This document shows positions 47,836 through 60,100 of a DNA stretch of 64,000 nucleotides, piece by piece. This stretch comes from Megascapheus bottae (taxonomy: Eukaryota > Chordata > Mammalia > Rodentia > Geomyidae), in the NCBI GenBank assembly GCA_024803745.1, contig JANJXV010000040.1:1853414-1917413 (forward strand), read 5' to 3'. Numbering within the stretch: the stretch's first letter is position 1; each line of letters opens with the position of its first letter. The position numbers and the translations under genes were made by a program. The notes under the pieces were generated by a model. It did no database searches, was not told the DNA's origin, and saw only the letters and a program-made list of their open reading frames with translations.

Positions 47836-48256
47836 AAATTAAATATGAGTTTGGGTTTGACAATAAAATTATCTGCCCCTTTAGCTGTGACCAAGTGCAC
47901 TGTTCCAAGCAGCTCCTGCCAGCACTGGATGCCACACTCTGATGGAATTTCTGGATCCCCCAAGGATTTGGGTCGGTTTATCCCCTTGAAATTGCCAAAT
48001 CAAATCAGAAATGATAATAAGCGAGCTTCAAGGGGGGTAAGGGAGGGAGGGGGGAGGCTGGTGCATGGATGTCCCTGGTGGCAAGCTGAGGAACTGCAGG
48101 AGGGCCAGTCTGGAAAAATGTTCTTGGGCTGGGCCCAGGGTCCAGTCTCCTTGTAAAGCCAAACAGTAGTCAGGTAACTTGTGCGACTGGTCTGTCTCCT
48201 TCCATCTGTCTGTCTAGTGGAGGGCAAACTTCGTCTATTAAAAAGTCAGGTAGGCT

Positions 48257-48488
48257 GAAGGCCACCAGCAGCTCACGCCTGTCACCACAGCTACTCAGGA
48301 GACTGAGATCTGAAGATCCCGGTTCAAAGCCAGCTGGGGGCAGGAAAATGCATAAGACTCTTTATCTCCAATAAACCACTCGGGGGGAAAAAAATCAGAA
48401 CTGGTAGAGTGCTAGCCTGAGGCTGAAGAGCTCAGGGACAGCACCCAGGCCCTGAGTTCAAGCCACCACTGACCACAAAAAAAAAACA
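48257..48488 (+). mobile_element. B1/ID-like composite SINE
   Basis: Both halves are present. The A box of the ID half is deleted. Confidence 0.75.
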
Positions 48489-48897
48489 AGTTTGGACTAT
48501 CCATCTTTTTCGGACTCCAGACCAGACAAGGCCACTGGAGGACATAGTATCAGAAAAGGGTTAGATCAGAGGAGTGACTGGATCAGAGGACTGATAGACA
48601 AAAACCCAAGGCCCCAGGGCTATGGGGATGGGGGGGGGAGGAGAGCAGCTGCCACTCCAGGGCTAGCAGCCATGGAAATCAAAGCGGAGGAGCTGGGCCA
48701 GTAGACAGACTGGGTGGAGAAGGTTGGGTCTCCCCAGGCAGGCATGCAAGGCTCGCTTTAATGTGCCTCCAGGGCCTAGCTGAGATTAAAGGGGACCACA
48801 GGCGGGTTGGACAGATGCTATTTTCCAGGGTTCTTCATCCCCTCCCAGCTGAACCTCCTCTTTGAAACCATGTGGCCTGCCAGCTGAACTGTCTGCT

Positions 48898-49078
48898 CAA
48901 GGCTGGTGCTTAAGTTTGAGCCACACCTCCACTGCTTGGCTTTTTTTTGGGGGGGGAGATAAATTGGGGAGATAAGAGTCTCACAGACTTTCCTTCCCCA
49001 GGGGTTGGTTTTGAAGCAGCATCCTCAGATCTGTCTCCTGAGAAGCCGGGATTACAGGCATGAGCAGCAGTGCCCCGT
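48898..49078 (-). mobile_element. B1/ID-like composite SINE
   Basis: Reverse copy, inverted relative to the copy at 49270. Confidence 0.75.
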
Positions 49079-49269
49079 CTAACGAGTTTCTTAAAAGTCG
49101 CTTCACTTTGGCTTATTTCTGCAGACTGGCCCAGAGCAGCCACCATGGCTGGTCACCGGGCACTGCAAACGTGCCAGCTGGCAAGAGCTTCGGGCATGGA
49201 ACTGGCTCTGAAGCAGGAGGGGCCAGTACTCGAGGAAGAAGCCTGCGCTGTCTGGTGAAAGGTCTGTGG

Positions 49270-49490
49270 GGCCGGACACCAGTGGCTCACACCTGTGATC
49301 CCAGCTAGTCATGAAGCTGAGATGTGAGGATCGCAGTTCAAAGCCAGCTTGGAAAGTCTGTGAGACTCTTACCTCCAAAGAACCGCCAGAAAACCAGCAG
49401 AAGTGGAGCCGTGGTTCAAGTGGTAGAGCGCCAGCCTCGAGCACAAAAGCTGGGCGACAGGGCCCAGGTATTGAGTTAAAGCACCAGGAA

Positions 49491-49492
<2 letters not shown>
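49270..49492 (+). mobile_element. B1/ID-like composite SINE
   Basis: Both halves are present. The 3' tail has become a CA microsatellite. Confidence 0.8.

Positions 49493-49543
<51 letters not shown>
49493..49543. repeat. (CA)n microsatellite at a SINE 3' end
   Basis: About 25 CA units start exactly where the SINE at 49270-49492 ends. Confidence 0.95.
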
Positions 49544-49547
<4 letters not shown>

Positions 49548-50070
49548 CACAGAGCTTGTTCACTGGAACTTACCCGAGTACAGTACCCGAGTATAGCAGC
49601 CTATAGGCTCTGAGTTGCTGCCCCGGGTGGTGAGTGATTCCTGTCACTCTGCTGGCAGGTGGAGACCCCAGGATTCCCACACAAAGAAATCACTGGCACC
49701 AGAGTGTCGTGTGTGGAACAGGCTTTACTGGGGGTGCTGGAGGGATGGTGGGGCATTTACACAGAACATGAAACCAAAACCCAGGCCCCTGTCCCTGCCC
49801 CTGGCACAGGCACCTGGCCTCCTGGCCCCTTCCAGAGGAAATGAACGAAAGCCCGACCCCAATCTTAACTCAGGTCCTTGCACTCGGGTGGTCACTCTGA
49901 AAATGAGAGACCCTTTTAAGCGAGCCCATGGGACAAAAGACAGGAGAGCGTTCTCGTGCGTGCATGCGTGTCTGTGGGGTTCTCTCACACATTCACCAAG
50001 GCCCACGTCACCTTTCCTCTGCCCACCAGCAATCGTTAGCTAGATCCCTTTTTGCCCAGTTTCTTTTCTT

Positions 50071-50154
50071 TTTGCTGGTCCCGGGGCTTGAACTCAGGGC
50101 TTCTCTGGGCTCAAGGCTGGTGCTCTGCCACTTGAGCCATGGTACCACTTCCCA
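50071..50154 (-). mobile_element. ID-like SINE half
   Basis: GGGGCTTGAACTCAGGGC and TGCTCTGCCACTTGAGCCA. Confidence 0.7.
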
Positions 50155-50479
50155 TATGCAGCCTCGGGATAGATGTTGGCCTGAGGTCCAAGCCCGTGGG
50201 GACTGCGGGGGGGAACTGGGCATGAGAGGCTGACCGCACCCCAGAATTCACGAGCGGGTTGCAGCAGGGCCAAGCAGAGCCTGCGATAAAGCATTCCTTG
50301 TTTCTCCTGAGAGCAGAGCAAAGAAAAGCGTCACTGAATACCCAGAACCTGCCATGGCAGATGCCGAGGCCTCCCTGTCGGCAGGGGGCGTCCACCCAGG
50401 TCACCCCAAATCCACTCCTAAGTCTACCTCTCCCCATTCTCCTCTCCTCCTTTGAATCAGCTTCACTCAGGCTGGCTGC

Positions 50480-50520
50480 CTCCTCCTCCTCCTCCTCCTC
50501 TTCCTCCTCCTCCTCCTCCC
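50480..50520. repeat. (CCT)n microsatellite
   Basis: About 13 CTC triplets with one CTT. Confidence 0.9.
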
Positions 50521-50739
50521 TTCCCACAACCTGCGGGTCTCTCTCCTACTTCTTGTCCTCCTGCCTCAGAGAATATAAGCAGAGGATTGGGGATGCCTGC
50601 ACCCCAGTTGTCTCCTGACACATCCCCTGCCAATGAATGAGCAGGGCCGAAGCCGAGTGTTCCCCAAGCAAGTGGCTAAAAGTCACCCAAGCACATCAGC
50701 CCGGTTCGATGCAGATTCTTTCCTCAGCTCTAAAAACGG

Positions 50740-50830
50740 GCCTGGCCCTAGCATGGTAGGAAACACCTGTAGTCCCGGCTACTCAGGGGTCAGAGGCAGG
50801 AGGTTCATTCGAACCCAGGGGATGGAACTG
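50740..50830 (+). mobile_element. B1-like SINE monomer
   Basis: CACCTGTAGTCCCGGCTACTC and AGGCAGGAGGTTCATTC. Confidence 0.6.
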
Positions 50831-51031
50831 GCCACAGGATCATGATCAGCAGTGCTAGATGCTTCTCAGCTGGAACTAGCAAGTGTCATCTCTGGCGAGC
50901 CCCCGAAGAATGCGGGTGACTCTCTTTTCTTCCTTCTGCAGGACTGGGGATGAAACCCAGGGACTTGAACCCGCGAAGCCAGGGTTCCAGCACCGAGCTG
51001 CAGGCCCTGCAAGTAGATGAGCTTGAATGTG

Positions 51032-51228
51032 TCCTGGGCGCTGTCCCTGAGCTCTTCAGCTCAAGGCTACCACCCCTACCCTTGAGCCAAGCCCCACTTC
51101 TCACTTTCTAGAGGTTAATTGGAATTAAGAGTCTCAGGTTCTTTTGTGTCTGGGCTGGCTCTGAACCTTGATCCTCAAATCTCAGCCTCCTGAGTAGCTA
51201 GGAGGACAAGCGTGAGCCACCGTGCCTG
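51032..51228 (-). mobile_element. B1/ID-like composite SINE (first of three in a row)
   Basis: Reverse copy, nearly complete. Confidence 0.75.
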
Positions 51229-51239
51229 CTTTGACTTTA

Positions 51240-51462
51240 TTTTGCTGCCACTGGAGCTTGAACTGGGGGCCATGAGCTCTTACTTGTTTTTCTTGCTCCT
51301 GGCTGGGGCCCTATCACTTGAGTCATGCCTCCAGCCTGGCTTTTGGGTAGAGAGTCTCAAGGACTTTTTTTTTTCCAATCTGGTCTAGTTTCAAATCCAG
51401 TCCTCCAGGTCTCAGCCTCCTGAGTAACTAGGATTTCAGGAATAATCCACCGTGGTCTGGCT
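51240..51462 (-). mobile_element. B1/ID-like composite SINE (second of three)
   Basis: Reverse copy, older and with a T-run. Confidence 0.7.
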
Positions 51463-51491
51463 GTGAGACTGGTTTTTTTCTTTCTTTTTTG

Positions 51492-51700
51492 TTGGTCATG
51501 GGCTTGGATGTGGTCGCTGTATTTTGTTTTTTCTTCCCTCAAGGCTAGCACTGTGCCACCAATTTGAGCCACAGTGCCACTTCCAGTTTTCTGGTGGTTC
51601 ATTAGCGGTAAGTCTCACAGACTTTCCTGCCCTGGGCTGGCTTTGAACTGTGATCCTCAGATCTCAGCTTCCTGAGTAGCTATGAGCACCACTATCCGGC
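51492..51700 (-). mobile_element. B1/ID-like composite SINE (third of three)
   Basis: Reverse copy ending about 690 bp downstream of the TEAD4 poly(A) site. Confidence 0.75.
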
Positions 51701-52394
51701 TGTAATATTGCTTTTTGAGGAAAAGAGAACGGGCTGGGTTGTGGGCAGAGGGCAGACAGGGCATCTTGTTTCTCCTCCCTGCCCCGGCACCAGCCCAGCC
51801 GCTGCTCTCTGCTGCTCTATTTGCTGTATCTCAGGGTCACAGCCCTGAGTCCCAGATCCAGTGCAGCAGATGAAAATAAATTAAATAAATAAATCTATCC
51901 CCTCCCCGAGGATGCCAGGTGCTTCTGGGGCTTCTGCAGCTGATAATGCTTTGGGCGTGAGGTAGGTCCATGTCACTGTGCCCAGTTCACAGAGGGGAGA
52001 TCCGACACTTGGGGGGTCCAGTTAATTCACCCCAAAGCTACCCTGACCTCACCTCCTCCTGGCCTTCCTACAACACTGTCCCCTGCCCAGTGCCCGCCCA
52101 CTGCGCCATGGGCGAACCAAAGGGCCAGTAGGTGGCAGCAGACAGCCAGGACAGGCACTGATGTGGTGCCAGAGGTCAGGCACTAGACAGCCGTCCTCTC
52201 CTCCGCCCCTGCCCCAGGGCCAATCTGGCTGGCCTACAGCCGACCAAAGGTGGCCCTCAGCTGGCAGGGACTGGAGGTGAGTCCTCCCCCCAACCCCGAG
52301 GCTTCAGGATGGCCGGGGACATGTCGGGGTACACACCAGCCATTCCTTCCACCTGCCCCTTCCTGAGCTCCCCCACCAAACCCAGGCCTGGGGA

Positions 52395-52574
52395 AAGGCA
52401 CATAGGGGTGGGTTTATTGGGGGGTGGGCAGAGCTTGAGTGGCAGCTCTAGTGGGAGGAGCCAGGGCCATGCCCCTCCCCTCAGAGGGCAGCCCCCCCAC
52501 CCCCTGCACGCACACACACACCCATACACACACAGGGTCCCCTGACTCTGTCATCCCCCCCTGCACCCCAAGTC
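52395..52574 (-). other. TEAD4: TEAD4 3' untranslated region
   Basis: The stretch between the TEAD4 stop and the expected cleavage site is about 180 nt. It includes a short CA/CACA run near 52506-52532. The 3' end is estimated from the poly(A) signal and is not observed directly. Confidence 0.6.
52413..52418 (-). terminator. TEAD4 poly(A) signal AATAAA
   Basis: A canonical AATAAA on the minus strand lies about 157 nt past the TEAD4 stop. It is the first such hexamer downstream of the stop. Cleavage would fall roughly at 52385-52400. Confidence 0.75.
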
Positions 52575-52688
52575 TCATTCCTTCACCAGCCGGTAGATGT
52601 GGTGCTGGGTTCCGTGCTCGCTGGCCGACACCTCGAACACGTAGGCTACACATAGCAGGGTCTCCTGCGTGTCTCTGTTGCTGACCAC
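52575..52688 (-). CDS. TEAD4: TEAD4 terminal coding exon and stop (human residues 398-434)
   Basis: After a ccccag acceptor, 37 codons ([12 protein letters not shown] to HHIYRLVKE) end at the TGA on 52575-52577. The Tyr of HIYRL is the YAP-contact residue Y429. In human TEAD1 the matching Tyr is mutated in Sveinsson chorioretinal atrophy. The length and terminus match human TEAD4. Confidence 0.96.
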   Translation of the reverse strand: MVSNRDTQETLLCVAYVFEVSASEHGTQHHIYRLVKE

Positions 52689-55600
52689 CTGGGGGCCGAG
52701 ACGGATGGGGATGGGGGGGAGGTCAGGGAGGAGGTGGGGAGGGCGTGGAAGCCCAGTGTCCCCGGCGCCCAGCTGTCCCGGGCCCCCCGCATGCCCCGCC
52801 CCGCGGCACCTGCAGCACGGTGAAGTTCTCCAGCACGCTGTTCATCATGTAGGGCTCAGGCAGGTGCTTGAGCTTGTGGATGAAGTTGATCATGTACTCG
52901 CACAGCGGCGAGCGCTGGATGCGGTACAGGTAGCGGCCGCCCTCATAGCACCCGTACTCCGTCTGTGGGGACCCCCAGGGCGGGCGGGGGGGGGGAGAGG
53001 GGTCAGCACCCCGCAAACCAGGCCTCCCTCCCTTCTGACTGTGTGCTGGAATGGCCCAGGGCTGAAAGCCAGGAGGCCCGAGGCCTCCCGCCGCCAGGGG
53101 GCGCTCTCCCCACCACCACCCCGGGCCTCGCACCTCCACTTTCTCCACCACCTGCTTGCCGAAGGAGCAGACTTTGGTGGAGCAGGTGATGATCATGTTC
53201 TCTGCGCTCTGGTACTGGCTGGACACCCCGTAGAAGCAGCTGCCCTCGTCTTCCACGCTGGTGTTGAGGTCTGCCTGTGGGGAGACACGGAGGGCCCGGG
53301 CCTGGTGGGTCGGCTGAGAGGGACAGGCCGGGAGTAAAGGGGGGATCACAGACGGCTCAGAGGAACAGGGCTCGCCTGGCTCACACGTGGGAAGCCACAA
53401 GGGGAGGCAGAGATCTGAGGATGGAGGTCTGAAGCCAGCCTGGGCAGGAAAAGACCCAGAGACTTCTCCTCCAATCAACGACCAAAAAGCCTAAAGTAGA
53501 GCTGTGGCTCAAATGGTAAAGCACCAACAAACAGCAAACAAACAAAACCAACTCAGGAACAGCACCCGGAGGTTGCCGCCTCTCCAACCTCACCCAGCGG
53601 TTCAACTCTCTCTGCTGGGCGGGGTGGGCCTGTCCCCGGTCAGGGAAGGGGGGGGCCTAGTGAGATGGCGTGGATAAGGCCGGCCCAGGGCAGAGGGGCC
53701 GGTGAGCAGGCCAGACAGTGTGGAGGACAAATGGATACAGTCTGACCTGTGTGTTGTTTTGGTGCCGGTCCTGGGGCTTGAACTCAGGGCCTAGGTGCTG
53801 TTCCTGGGCTTGTTTTTCTTCCTCATAGCCGGCACTTTACTACTTGAGCCACAGCTCTCTACTATTGGCTTTTGTGTTGTTTGTTGGAGAGGAGAGTCTC
53901 AGGGACACTGAGACCAGAACTGTGTTTCAGAAGTCCTTAGCGGCTCAGGGGTCTCCATCCTTAGAATTTACCCCCATCTGAGCCCAGGATGCTGCCCCAG
54001 AAGGGGTGGGGGGAAAGCCCAGATGATAAAAGGTTGACAGCCCCGGCACTAAAGAATTAAAGGACTGGAGACTCTTATGTCCAATTAACCACTAGAAAAC
54101 AGGAAGTGGCACTGTGGCTCCAGGGTAGGGCGATAGCTTTAAGCACAAAAGTCCGTGTGTCTCTGATCTCCAACAAACTTGGTCAAAAAAGCCACAAGTG
54201 GCTGTGTGGCACAAGTGGTAGAGCCCTGTCCTTAAGCACGAAAGCTCAGGGACAGAACGATGCCTACATCCTGGCCTGTGCTCTCACGGCCTGCGGGTGG
54301 GGGGGTCCTGGGGAGTGGAGCCCCCCAACTGTATTTGCAGGCCACATGCTGCAGTTCTGAGCACCACCTCCAGGTGGCACTGTGTGAACAGCCAGGAGCG
54401 CCCAAAGGTAGGGGAATTTATTTACGGGGCGTACCCCAGCCTTGAGCCCCCCCAGCTCTGCCTGGCTGGGGTCCTCTGGGTCCCAGCCCGGCACTGCTAT
54501 AGATAGGGAAGGCAGAAAGAGGTGGAGCTGCTGTTTCTGCTCTCAAGGAATCTAACTGGGGAAGGGGAGTAGAATGGGGTGCTGGGAGCTGATTGGGGGG
54601 GTCTCACAAGTGAGAGCACTAGTACCCCAGGACCTGCCTTATGGTGGCACATGGACTCAGGCCACGTGACCAGGGTCACGGGCAGCCCCTCCTCTGCGGG
54701 GGGAACCCCAGTGCCCCCCACCAGGCCTCCCCAAACCGTCTTGCTTTTGGGCTTTTTCAGGCATGGAAGGAGGAAGGCTACCCCCCTCCCAGCCCCCCCT
54801 TCCCCGGCGTCCTATTCATAGCTGGGCCAGCGTGAGGGTGGGCAGCTCATAAGCTGGGCTGAACAGGTGTGAGGACAGGCGTCGGGTGACGGGCAGATGG
54901 CAGGGCCAGCTGAGGGGGAGGGGGGCCTGGGGGCGTCCGGCTCATTGTCACACACTGGTATATAAACCTAGTGTTTCCAGTGGCCTATGCTTCCAGGGGC
55001 CTAGGGGTGGGAGTTGGGGGGTGAGTTCTCCATCCCCCCCACCCCCCAAGCACTCAGTAGGCAGAGTCCTCTGTCAGCCGCACCCCTCATTCCCCTCCTG
55101 GGCACAGAGGCCATTTTCTGGCTGGCCACCCACTAGTGAGAACAGTGGCCAGGCGCGGTGTTCATGCCTGCAATCCCAGCTCTCAGGAGGCTGAGATCGG
55201 AGGGAAGTGGGCAAAGTCCGTGAGATTCTGTATCTGGACAGTGACACGTCTCCGCCCTCACCTGCCCCCACCTCCACCAGGCTGCCAAGATCCACCCCCA
55301 ATCAAGAACTGACTATGTTTTGTTTTCCTGTGTGTGTGCGGGGGGGAGGGGGGCTTCCTAGGGTTTCAACTCAGGGCCTGGTCACTGTTTCTTAGCTTTT
55401 TCACTCAAGGTTCAACATCTACCACGTGAGCCACAGCCCCTGAGCTTTTGTTTTTGTTTTTGGGGTTTTTTTTTTAATAATTTATTGGATGAACGGGAGT
55501 CTGGCCTAATGGTAGAGTGCTTGCCTACCATGCACAAAGACCCGGGTTCAATTCCTCAGTACCACACACATAGACAAAACCAGAAGTGGTGCTGAGGCAC

Positions 55601-57157
55601 AAGTGATAGATCTCTAGCCTTGAGAAAACCCAAGAAAAGTGCTCAGGCCCTGAGTTCAAAAAAAGAAAAAATCTCAGCCTCCAGAGAAGCTGGGATGACA
55701 GGGGTGGCTCTAGTTCATCATCATCACCGTCACCATCATCATCACCATCATCATCATCACGCTCTCATACACACCACACTGATCACACGTCCCGGGGGCC
55801 AATACAGCTTGGACGGTGAGGCCTCCTGGGGGGTGAGGGCTGGGAGGACCCAGGGACTCACCCAGAACTTGACGAGGAAGAAGGCGTCGGGGGGCCCACG
55901 CTGGAAGAGCTCCTTCAGGCCCCCCTTCTTGTCGGGGAACTTGTCGTAAATCTGCCGGATGTCCACAGCTTCGAGGTAGGGGTCGCTGTAGCTGGGGCTG
56001 CACTGGCCGACGTGAACAAACAGGTGCTTGTTGTACTAGGGGGAGGGGGGCGGGGGTCTCAGAGGGGCCGGAAGAAACAGAGCAGACCTTCCCCCCCCAC
56101 CCCTCCCCATCGTCCCACAGGCCCATCACCACAGGTGAGTCACCTCTCCCCAGGCCTCAGTTTCCCCACTGGGGAGATAGACACAGCACAGGTGTGGCAG
56201 CGAGAGACAGAGGGAGCTGCCGGACAGTCACCATGCAGTCCCGGGGCTATACACAGGACATGGGACAGCTGGGGGGGGCAAGCAGGGAGGGGAGGGAGGA
56301 AGGAAAAGGGGGGGGACCGGGAGGAAAGCCAAAAAGGAACCAGGGAAGCGGGGCGGGGGGAGGGTGGGGGGCTCAGGCCTGGGGGGCTGGGCCCCTACCG
56401 TGTCTGGGTCCCGCTGGTGTTCTAGGAAGGCAGAGAACTCCAACATCCAGAGCTTGGAGCTTGCCACCCTGCGGCCCTGCCATGGGGGAGCTGGGGGGAC
56501 AGCAGGGGATGGGGCGGGCCCTGCAGGAGACTCAAACCCTGCACATGGAAGGAGAGGGGCATGGGACCTGCTCACAAGAGCCTTGAGCACCCAGCCCCCC
56601 CCCCCCAGCCCAGTGAGAGCCAGGCAGCTTGCAGGGGTGCAGGCCTCCCCCTCCCCCCTCCATCCCCCCCCCACCAAGGGACAGAACCCAACACAGTCCC
56701 AGCCCCAGCCCTGGACTCTCAGAACCCAACTCAAAGGAGACTCATTGGAGATCTAATGGCAGGACGCTCTTGTCCCCAAGCAACAAAGATCCCAGCCTGG
56801 CCACACCTGGCTCCAGCTCTGTCATATGTGTCTGTCTGTAATGGGCTGGTGGCTCAGGCCCTGTCATCCTAGCTACTCGGGAAGCTGAGATCTGAGGCTG
56901 ATGGTTCAAAGCCAGCCTGGGCAGGAAAGCCTGTGAGACTCTTATCTCACTGCTGGCCAATTTGAGGATGGAGGAAGACCGCAAGATGGTGGAGCTGAGT
57001 TCCAGAATGTCATTAGCAGCCACCCTCCAGGCCAGGGTTTACATCCAAGCCTGGCCTGCCTGTGGAAGGTTCTAGAACAGTCTCCTGAAACGAGGATCCC
57101 ATGTGACCCAGCCCAACCCTACCCCAGGGTGGTCACCTCTGGCCTCCCCCTCTGAGG

Positions 57158-57197
<40 letters not shown>

Positions 57198-60100
57198 CGA
57201 GAGCCACGCTCACCTACCTGGCAGAGGCAGCGGGGGGTGGACAGGGTACGTGTGCTGAGAGAAAGGTTTCACACTGGGAGAGAGAGGGAGAAGGGGCATT
57301 AGGTGTTCAGGGGGTCCCGGATACCAGATGCAATCTGGCCATGGATGACTTGTCTGAGGATCCCTGTTCAAAGCCAGCTCAGCCCAGAGAGTCGATAAAC
57401 TACTCAGAAAAAGCCAGAGGTAGTGGCGGCATTGTGGCTTAAGCACAAAGAAGCTCAGGGACAGCGCCCAGGCCCTGAGTGCAAATCCTGGGACCTGCCT
57501 GAATTACCCAACTCACTGCGGCCCCCCTCCCACCTGGGGCCCGGGCTGTGCTACTGAATGGAAACGTTCATGTTGGCTTCAGGCGGGGATCAGAAGCAGA
57601 AAATAAGCCATATACTCACTCGTGGGCAGTTCCAGCCGGGGCTGGCAAATCTCCTTGCCAAAACTGCCAAGGTAAAAATGACAGTTAGCTCAGCTCTTTG
57701 TGTATGAGGTGCCGGGGTGGGGGTGGGGGGAGTCTCAGGCACATGAGTGGGGAAAGACTGCTGCTCCGGGGAGAAACATATAATCCAGGCTCGATGCACG
57801 CCAGTGGCTCACGCCTGTCAGCCTAGCTATTCGGGAGGCTGAGATCTGAGGATCGTGGTTCAAAGCCAGCCTGGGCACTAAAGTCTGTGAGACTCTGATC
57901 ACCAATGAACCACCAGAAAGTCAGAAATGGACCTGTGGCTCGAGTGGTAGAGCAACAGCCTTGAACAAAAGAGCTCAGGGACAGCGCCCAGGCCCCGAGT
58001 TCAAGCCCCATGACCACCAACAACGAAAAGCCTACTGGAAGCCAAGGGTGATTCTGGATGGCCTGGGTCCCGTGTCCTCTCCCTCTCTGGTGCCACCACC
58101 AGAGGAATTGGGACTGGTCAATGCTCCTGGCCAAGAAGGAATGGAGGCCTCACTCACCCCTGAGACCACGGGGTATCCTGGACCGCGGGCGAGCGCCATC
58201 TTGCTGTGGAAAGCTGTGGCGGAGACAATCTGGGCAGAAGACAAGGTAGCCATGCTCTCTAAGGCCTTGTCCTTAGCTGCCTGGTCCTGGGGAGACAGTA
58301 GACAATGGGGGGACCTCACCCAGGCTCCCCGGAGCCAACATGTGGCTCTAGACCCAGGGCTGGGGGAACCAGGTCGGAAGTACACAGCACGACTCATTCT
58401 TGGGGGACTCAGTATGTCACCCCCTCTGACACCGTCAGGTGTGAGGTAGACGCTGTACCGCCTCCTGCAGGCGCTGGGAACAAACCCGGCCACCAAGGCC
58501 CCTGCTCCACCTTTGAACCCCCACCCCAGCTAGGGTGAACTTGCAAAACTGGAAACGTTCCCTGGACACCAGTGGCTCCCGCCTGTCACCCCAGCTACTC
58601 AGAAGGCTGAGATCTGAGGACCATGGTTCAAAGCCAGCCCAGGTTATCTCCAATTAACCGTCCCTGTCATCTCCGATTAAATAAATCCAAAGTGGAGCTG
58701 TGCTAGCGCTCTAGCTTTGAGCAGGAAAGCTCAGGAAAAGCACCCAGGCTGTAAGTTCAAGCCCCAGGACAGGCACAGAAAGAAAGAAAGAAAGAAAGAG
58801 AGGAAGAAGAGGGTAGGCAGAACTAGCTCACTTGCTCGTCTCCCTCTGATAAGGCAGCTCAGACAGCCTCACCAGGCCTGGACCCATATCCTCAGGCCTC
58901 CCAGACCCCAGATCTGAGAGGTGAAGGTGTCCCTGGACGCTGTCCTCCAGTTTCTGTGCTCAGGGCTAAGGCTGGGCCTCTACCACTTGAGCCACAGCTC
59001 CGCTTCCGGAGATAAAAGAGTCTTACAGACACCACTGCCCTGGCTGGCTTTGAACCGGGACCCTCTGAATTCAGCCTCCTGAATAGGTAGGGTGACAGGT
59101 ATGGGCTCAATGTTGGTCTTTCCATGCTAGGAGATCAAACCCAGGGCCTTGCATGCGCCAGGCAAGGGCGCTGCAGACTTCATAGCAGGTTCCATGCTTC
59201 CCCTTTCAGCAGTGCTGGGACAGAACCAGGAGCCTTGGGCGGGCCAGACAAGCACTCCACCAGACACCCTGGCTTATTTTCAATGATGGGGTGAAGCAGG
59301 CTGATCTGGAAGCAGGGGCTCAGTTCAGCCTCTTGAGTATAGCTGGGGCTACAGGCGTATGCCACGGCGCCCGACCTCATCCTGTCTCAGTGAGCTCTTT
59401 TGCGGTAGCCGTAGGAAAATTACTTAAGACAATCTAGAAGGCAGGGAGAGCCAGGCTGGCAGTAAGTAAGTACAGGAGGGTCTTTCTCACTGTGTCTGTC
59501 CCTCCATGCTGTCCCCTCTGTGGGGTCACACCAGGGTCCTGGAAGAAAAACCAGCCCCAGCCTCGTCTGGGAGAGGCAGGGACGGGGGGGGGGGGCGCCC
59601 TCCAGAGCCAACCCCACAATCCCCCTCCCTAATCTAAACAGATGACCTGGCCTCAGGAAACGGAGGCCAAGCTGGGGAGGAAGCAGAAAAGGGCGTTGCT
59701 GGGGTAACAGTAAACATGGCCTTGTCTGACCACGTGCCCTCTGACCCTGCTACTACTTCATGGAAGAGGAAACCCGGCCTCTTGCCTGCGTGTCGTCAGC
59801 CATAGAGCAAGACAGGCAAGAACTCATCCCAAGGTCTTCGCTGTGTAAACCCAGCAACCAGGGGCTTGGGGTCACAGACCCAGGAAAACGGAGGCACAGG
59901 AAGACACACACACCTGAGATGCCAGGGAGGCCTGACAGTCCCCCTGTGAGTCTGACTAGACTCTCGAGGGCCAGGACACACGTGATTCCTTGAAACGAAC
60001 ACACATTCTCTTGAACACCTCAAGCATAACCTGGGGAAGCCAGACGCATCTGTATGCTTGCACAATCCTGTCACCCCGGCTACTCAGGACTGAGGCTGAG

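Larger units (their letters stand above)
46480..52394. other. TEAD4-TSPAN9 intergenic spacer
   Basis: About 5.9 kb separates the TEAD4 poly(A) site from the TSPAN9 promoter. It holds SINEs at 47072, 47587, 48257, 48898, 49270, 50071, 50740, 51032, 51240 and 51492, plus CA and TCC microsatellites. Unique sequence at 47840-48240 and 49560-50060 shows no exon-like features. Confidence 0.7.
53275..55861 (-). other. TEAD4 intron between YAP-binding-domain exons
   Basis: This is the second-largest complete TEAD4 intron here, about 2.6 kb after the 2.9 kb intron at 58287-61208. It carries SINEs in both orientations (53386, 53757, 54062, 55149, 55356) and an ATC/ATG trinucleotide run near 55718-55760. 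I see no further exon. Confidence 0.8.

Noticed and set aside
59725..59960. Possible MIR pieces (AGAGGAAACC, AAAACGGAGGCACAGG)
   Set aside because: The matches are short and not in a continuous MIR order, so they were not listed as a feature.
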